From NCBI GenBank assembly GCA_964640175.1, contig CAZXFW010000015.1:1-46716 (forward strand): 46,716 nucleotides of DNA, given 5' to 3'. This DNA comes from JACKDX01 sp964640175 (GTDB lineage Bacteria > Myxococcota_A > Polyangia > Polyangiales > GCA-016699535). Each line of letters starts with the position of its first letter. Position 1 is the first letter of the stretch. A program made the position numbers and the translations under genes. The notes under the pieces are model-generated. The model was not told the origin of the DNA and ran no database searches. It was given only the letters and a program-made list of their open reading frames with translations. This document shows, piece after piece, positions 42,398-46,716 of this stretch.

Positions 42398-43438
42398 ATG
42401 CATGCTGCTCTTTCCATTCTCAAAGAAATGACCCAGGCCCTGGCCAAAGGGGGGGCGTTGGAGTCCGGGCTGCAGACGTTAACCGATGCGGCTTTGCGGC
42501 TGACTGCGGCAGATCATGCTTCGGTGCGGTTATGTAATGAGCATGGAGAGTTGCGTGCAAGTGCGCGTTCGGGAGTGGGATTGGAACATGAGCCACCGGT
42601 TTTTCGCAAAGGCGAAGGATTAATTGGTTGGGTTGCACAAACAGGCAAGCTTGCGCGTGTGGGTGATGGTTCCAAGGATGAACGCTTCATGATTGGTGGC
42701 GAGCCGAACTTTGCAGTGCGCTCTGTCATGTCTGTGCCGATTGTTACGAATGGCGAAGTGCTTGGTGTTTTTTCGTTGTCTGCTTCCAGGCAAGATGCGT
42801 TTAGTAAAGAAGATGAAGATATAGGAGAGCTTTTGGCACACTATGCGCTTCAAGCCGTGCGTATGTCTGAGCTTGAGCAGCTTGCCATTACCGATCCCCA
42901 TACACGGGCCTATAATCGGCATTATTTGATTCCGGGCCTAAATCGGGAAATGCAACGTGCACAGCGCTCGGGTGAGCCTTTGAGTATTTTGTTCATGGAT
43001 CTGGACCACTTTAAGCAGATCAATGATCAGCATGGCCATGCGGTTGGCGATGTCGTATTGCGAACGTTTGTCAGGACAGTGCGCGAGTGTGTACGTGAAA
43101 TCGATGTCTTGATCCGCCGCGGAGGCGAAGAGTTTGTGCTGTTCATGCCTAACACGGATACCGAAGGCGCCTATTATGTTGCAGAGCGGATACGCTTGTG
43201 TGTGCGTCAGCAGCCGCTCCGTGTGCACGCAAGTACATTGCTTGTGCAAACGGTTTCGATTGGCGTGGCTACCTGGGATGGCCGTGAATCTCCAGAGTCT
43301 TTGGAGCAACGTGCGGATTCGGGGATGTATGAAGCCAAGCGGCAGGGTCGTAATCGTGTGGTGGTTGCCGCACATCGCCCTTCGGGCGTGCATAACCTGC
43401 GGGACGCTTCCCCTGTGACTAACCGCAATCGTGGCTGA
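42398..43438 (+). CDS. GAF-GGDEF diguanylate cyclase
   Basis: The 346-residue protein has a GAF domain at about 10-160 (RLTAADHASVRLC, GEGLIGWVAQTGKLARV, SVMSVPIV) and a GGDEF domain at about 165-335. The active-site motif is GGEEF (242-246) and the I-site is RxxD (REID, 233-236) with five residues between, so a functional cyclase with product inhibition is likely. It makes c-di-GMP in response to a GAF-bound signal. It has no membrane helices, so it should be cytosolic. Confidence 0.92.
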   Translation: MHAALSILKEMTQALAKGGALESGLQTLTDAALRLTAADHASVRLCNEHGELRASARSGVGLEHEPPVFRKGEGLIGWVAQTGKLARVGDGSKDERFMIGGEPNFAVRSVMSVPIVTNGEVLGVFSLSASRQDAFSKEDEDIGELLAHYALQAVRMSELEQLAITDPHTRAYNRHYLIPGLNREMQRAQRSGEPLSILFMDLDHFKQINDQHGHAVGDVVLRTFVRTVRECVREIDVLIRRGGEEFVLFMPNTDTEGAYYVAERIRLCVRQQPLRVHASTLLVQTVSIGVATWDGRESPESLEQRADSGMYEAKRQGRNRVVVAAHRPSGVHNLRDASPVTNRNRG

Positions 43439-43508
43439 ATTGTCCCAAAAAGAGGACCCCTTTGACAGCGCTTGATCAGTCGCGGTATCGAAGCGCCGAG
43501 GGAACCGA

Positions 43509-44195
43509 TTGCTGAACGTTGCCGTCATTGTGTATCCCGGGTCCAATGCCGACTGGGATGCGTTGCATGTTCTAAGGGATGTCCTAGGTATGCAGGCACG
43601 TTATGTGTTTCATAAGGAAACGTCGCTGGCGGGTTATGATGCAGTCGTGATTCCTGGCGGTTTTTCGTATGGCGACTATTTACGAAGTGGCGCCGTTGCT
43701 CGGTTTAGTCCGATCAGCCAAGAAATATGCCGCCTTGCCGGCGAAGGATGTCCCGTCTTGGGCATATGCAATGGCTTTCAGATTTTGACGGAACTTCATC
43801 TTTTGCCAGGGGCTCTTGTTCAAAACGTGCAGCGCACCTTTGTGTGCCAAGATGTGCATGTGCGTGTGGACGGCCAAGGGGCTTTTACCCACACGATTGC
43901 AGCAGGCACGGTGCTGAGAATGCCAGTCGCTCATGGTCATGGGCGCTATTTCTGTGATGACGCGACCCTTCAGCTGCTTCGGTCTCACGAACGGGTGGCC
44001 CTGCGTTATTGTACTCCCACAGGGGCTACCGAGGAGGCCGATGATGTCAATGGATCGATCGATCACATTGCGGGCATCTACAACCAAACGGGCAATGTTC
44101 TGGGGCTTATGCCTCATCCGGAACGTGCAAGTGAGTCACTCTTGGGCAGCACGGATGGGTTGCTGCTCTTTAAAGCGTTGTGCGCAAACACATGA
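43509..44195 (+). CDS. purQ: Phosphoribosylformylglycinamidine synthase, glutaminase subunit PurQ
   Basis: Class I glutamine amidotransferase of the purine pathway, which provides ammonia to PurL. The 228-residue product has the nucleophile in LGICNGFQ (Cys87) and the His-Glu pair in MPHPERAS (His203, Glu205). The start is TTG 43509, with GAGGGA five to ten bases upstream. It is followed by purL after 15 bp; purS is not seen next to them. Confidence 0.96.
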   Translation: MLNVAVIVYPGSNADWDALHVLRDVLGMQARYVFHKETSLAGYDAVVIPGGFSYGDYLRSGAVARFSPISQEICRLAGEGCPVLGICNGFQILTELHLLPGALVQNVQRTFVCQDVHVRVDGQGAFTHTIAAGTVLRMPVAHGHGRYFCDDATLQLLRSHERVALRYCTPTGATEEADDVNGSIDHIAGIYNQTGNVLGLMPHPERASESLLGSTDGLLLFKALCANT

Positions 44196-44210
44196 CAAAG
44201 GAGAGCTTCT

Positions 44211-46484
44211 GTGACGTTGCCGAGCAGTTGGCCTGAGGATCCCCCCATAGACGGTGGATTGGCCGCAGAGTTTGGGCTGAGCCAGGATGAGTGGCATCGG
44301 CTTCGAACGGCGCTGAAAAGACAGCCCACGTTTGCAGAACTTGGCGTGGTGAGTGTCATGTGGTCAGAGCACTGCTCTTATAAGTCTTCACGCGTGCATC
44401 TTCGTCGTTTGCCCACCGAGGGCGAGCGGGTGGTGCAGGGCCCGGGCGAGAATGCGGGTGCTGTCGACATTGGAGATGGTTTTTGTGCGGTCTTCAAGAT
44501 GGAGTCTCATAACCATCCTTCCTACATTGAGCCGTATCAAGGGGCTGCCACGGGCGTAGGAGGCATCCTGCGCGACATTTTTACGATGGGGGCACGTCCG
44601 GTGGCTTCGCTTAATTCGCTGCGCTTTGGCGATCCTAGGCACCCTAAAACACCCGAATTGCTTCGAGGCGTGGTGGCGGGTATTGGCGGATACGGCAACT
44701 GCATGGGGGTGCCTACCGTGGGTGGAGAGCTGCAGTTTGATCCGAGTTACAACGGCAACAATCTTGTGAACGCGTTTGCATTGGGCATTGCACGCACCGA
44801 CAAGCTGTTTTTTGGGCGTGCGGTAGGGGAGGGCAACCCTGTGCTGTATGTGGGCGCACGCACGGGACGAGACGGCATTCACGGGGCCACCATGGCCTCG
44901 GCGCAATTTGATGAAACCGCCGAAGCCAAGCTGCCTACGGTTCAAGTGGGCGACCCCTTCATGGAAAAACTGTTGTTGGAGGCGTGCCTGGAAATCTTTG
45001 CCACCGGCTGCATTGCAGGGGTTCAGGACATGGGGGCGGCAGGGCTCACCTCCTCGTCGGTGGAAATGGCGTCTCGGGCTGGTACAGGCTTAGAGCTTGA
45101 TTTGGATGCCGTGCCGCGCAGGGCAAAGGGATTGAGCCCGTACGAGCTTTTGCTTTCGGAGTCGCAGGAACGGATGCTGATGGTCGCCAAACGTGGCCGC
45201 GAAGGGGAGGTATTGGCGGTTTGTGAAAAATGGGGGTTGGAGGTGGCTGTGATTGGCCATGTGACCAACTCTGGCAGGTTTGTGTGCCGAGCGACCCGAG
45301 GCTACGATCCTCTGAGCGGTGTGCCATCCAAGCGGGATGCACAGACGGTGGTTGATCTGCCGTTACCGTTGCTTACAGACGAAGCACCCGCCTACACACG
45401 TCCGGAACGTAAGCCAACCTGGAATGTGATCGATCCGTTGCCAGCCATGCCCGAGGATCTCAATAGAGAGCTTTTAGCATTGGTGGGTTCTGTGAACATT
45501 GGCAGCCGGCGTTGGGTCTGGACACAATACGATCATGTGGTGCGTGATGGCACAGTGGTGCGTCCTGGTGCAGCGGGTGCGGCGGTGATTCGGGTATTTT
45601 GTGAGGATGAAAGCGGAATGCGTGAAAAATATTTGGCGCTTTCAGTGGATGGCAATGGCCGCCATGTGAAGTTGGACCCGTTTATGGGGGCAGCCATGGT
45701 GGTGGCCGAATGCACGCGTAACGTGGTGTGTGTGGGCGCCAAGCCCTTAGGGCTTACGGACTGCTTGAACTTTGGCAATCCCGAAAATGCGGAGACGATG
45801 TGGCAGTTTGCCCGTGCGATCGATGGACTGGCGGCAGCTTGCACGGCATTGGAGGTGCCTGTGGTTTCGGGCAATGTCAGCTTGTACAATGAGACAGATG
45901 GCAAAGCGATTTTGCCCACGCCGGTGGTAGGCGTGGTGGGCCAGCTGGCCGATCCCGACAAACGGCTTACCTCGGCATTTCGTCAGACAGGTGATCGTGT
46001 GGCGCATCTAGGCCCGCTCGGAGAAGGGAACCTGTGTGGTTCGGAATGGCTGGTTGCAAAAACCGGCAAAGTGGAAGGCGAGCCACTGGTGCTCGACTTG
46101 GACGTGGAACGCTGTCTACAGCAAGCTCTTTTAAGGATGATTGAAGGGACATTGTTAAGCAGTGCCCACGACATCAGTGATGGAGGGCTTGGTGTATGCC
46201 TTGCAGAGAGCTGTCTGTTAGGGGGGCTTGGGGCACACATTCGTTGGCCCGAAGGGCTGCCTCGCGAGGCGTTGTTCAGTGAGGAGCCTTCACGTGTGAT
46301 TGTAAGTTTTCCAGAGTCATCTCAAGCGGAGATTGAGGCTCTGTGTCGCCGCTTTGAAGTCACGTTAACGATGTTGGGCGAAGTGGGAGGCGATCGGTTA
46401 ACGATTGGATCCTGGACAGATCTCCCATTGGATGCTCTCAAAGACGCGCATGCCAATGCACTGAACGCAATCAGTTCGGGGTAG
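44211..46484 (+). CDS. purL: Phosphoribosylformylglycinamidine synthase, PurL subunit
   Basis: Small PurL of 757 residues, which converts FGAR and ATP to FGAM with ammonia from PurQ. It has MWSEHCSYKSSR, FKMESHNHPSYIEPYQGAAT (ATP/substrate) and GEGNLCGSE, and lacks the fused glutaminase domain of the large PurL, as expected with a separate PurQ. The GTG start at 44211 is preceded by AAAGGAGAG. PurQ and PurL form a translational unit. Confidence 0.97.
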   Translation: MTLPSSWPEDPPIDGGLAAEFGLSQDEWHRLRTALKRQPTFAELGVVSVMWSEHCSYKSSRVHLRRLPTEGERVVQGPGENAGAVDIGDGFCAVFKMESHNHPSYIEPYQGAATGVGGILRDIFTMGARPVASLNSLRFGDPRHPKTPELLRGVVAGIGGYGNCMGVPTVGGELQFDPSYNGNNLVNAFALGIARTDKLFFGRAVGEGNPVLYVGARTGRDGIHGATMASAQFDETAEAKLPTVQVGDPFMEKLLLEACLEIFATGCIAGVQDMGAAGLTSSSVEMASRAGTGLELDLDAVPRRAKGLSPYELLLSESQERMLMVAKRGREGEVLAVCEKWGLEVAVIGHVTNSGRFVCRATRGYDPLSGVPSKRDAQTVVDLPLPLLTDEAPAYTRPERKPTWNVIDPLPAMPEDLNRELLALVGSVNIGSRRWVWTQYDHVVRDGTVVRPGAAGAAVIRVFCEDESGMREKYLALSVDGNGRHVKLDPFMGAAMVVAECTRNVVCVGAKPLGLTDCLNFGNPENAETMWQFARAIDGLAAACTALEVPVVSGNVSLYNETDGKAILPTPVVGVVGQLADPDKRLTSAFRQTGDRVAHLGPLGEGNLCGSEWLVAKTGKVEGEPLVLDLDVERCLQQALLRMIEGTLLSSAHDISDGGLGVCLAESCLLGGLGAHIRWPEGLPREALFSEEPSRVIVSFPESSQAEIEALCRRFEVTLTMLGEVGGDRLTIGSWTDLPLDALKDAHANALNAISSG

Positions 46485-46644
46485 GTTCTTGAGTCGTAAC
46501 GTACGACAAGGATGGCACACTTTGGCGCAGGCTCTTGATGCTATGTGTTGAAATTATAAGGAATTTTTGCCAGTAACAATTGGCGCGACTTTTGCATTGA
46601 AAGGCTTGCGAATGAATATGGGGATATTCACTGAAGGAGAGACC

Positions 46645-46716
46645 ATGTATCGCATGTTAATTCTTGGGTTGGTGGCATTGGTGGGAGTGGGCTGCTCGGA
46701 CTCTCACAACACCATT
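46645..46716 (+). CDS. N-terminus of a lipoprotein (partial)
   Basis: ATG 46645 has AAGGAG seven bases upstream. The 24 visible residues are a lipoprotein signal peptide ending GVGC, followed by SDSHNTI. The function lies beyond the window. The 160 bases upstream (46485-46644) show nothing else that I can support. Confidence 0.75.
   Translation, partial: MYRMLILGLVALVGVGCSDSHNTI

Noticed and set aside
42181..42447. Minus-strand frame before the GGDEF gene
   Set aside because: It overlaps the start of a clear gene and matches nothing recognisable.
43509..46484. Missing purS as evidence of an unusual FGAM synthase
   Set aside because: purS is short and can lie elsewhere in the genome, so its absence next to purQL is not informative from this window.
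1..46716. CRISPR array, rRNA, prophage or full insertion sequence
   Set aside because: I saw no regularly spaced repeats, rRNA segments, phage structural genes or transposase genes.

Overview
The window reads as a chromosomal segment of a Gram-negative, deltaproteobacterium-like organism, perhaps near the Myxococcota. This placement is inferred from the many lipobox-bearing secreted proteins, the secreted calpain-like protein and overall gene style; no rRNA is present to confirm it. Base composition looks moderate, roughly half GC.

Positions 1-12226 hold the conserved translation/transcription block: the 3' end of tuf, rpmG, tRNA-Trp(CCA), secE, nusG, rplK, rplA, rplJ, rplL, rpoB and rpoC, all on the plus strand. 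A candidate L1-type leader lies between rplK and rplA, and an attenuator-like hairpin precedes rpoB. The convergent upp gene shares with rpoC a hairpin containing both stop codons. A HelD-type RNA polymerase-recycling ATPase follows immediately.

Positions 15399-22676 hold a secreted lipoprotein with an HxxGHxxE motif, a small cupin, and then a compact operon behind a near-consensus Fur box (17524-17538). The operon encodes an imelysin/IrpA-like lipoprotein, a di-heme DUF1111-type lipoprotein, a second imelysin-like lipoprotein and an HTTM (vitamin-K-gamma-carboxylase-like) membrane protein. Together they look like an iron-starvation-induced cell-envelope system, and this is the most interesting functional unit here.

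Positions 22680-30989 are a patchwork of accessory DNA around rarA. It contains a decayed trypsin-like protease, a HigBA toxin-antitoxin module lying between two copies of the rarA 3' end, and a deleted remnant of a calpain-like gene. A small palindromic element there has truncated an immunity-like gene next to a DUF4926-type gene. The region ends with a calpain-like lipoprotein with a probable late frameshift and an unrecognised 913-residue secreted protein.

Positions 31073-46716 return to ordinary genes: an RlmI-like methyltransferase, a SWIM/SNF2 helicase, YkgJ, a lipoprotein, PlsC-like acyltransferase, MepA-like endopeptidase, PurU, a Dam-type methylase, a CDP-alcohol phosphatidyltransferase, a GAF-GGDEF cyclase, PurQ, PurL and the start of a lipoprotein. 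Between the helicase and ykgJ sits another defence-like pair, a nucleotidyltransferase (toxin-type) gene with an internal deletion and an intact partner under a 29-bp palindromic operator.
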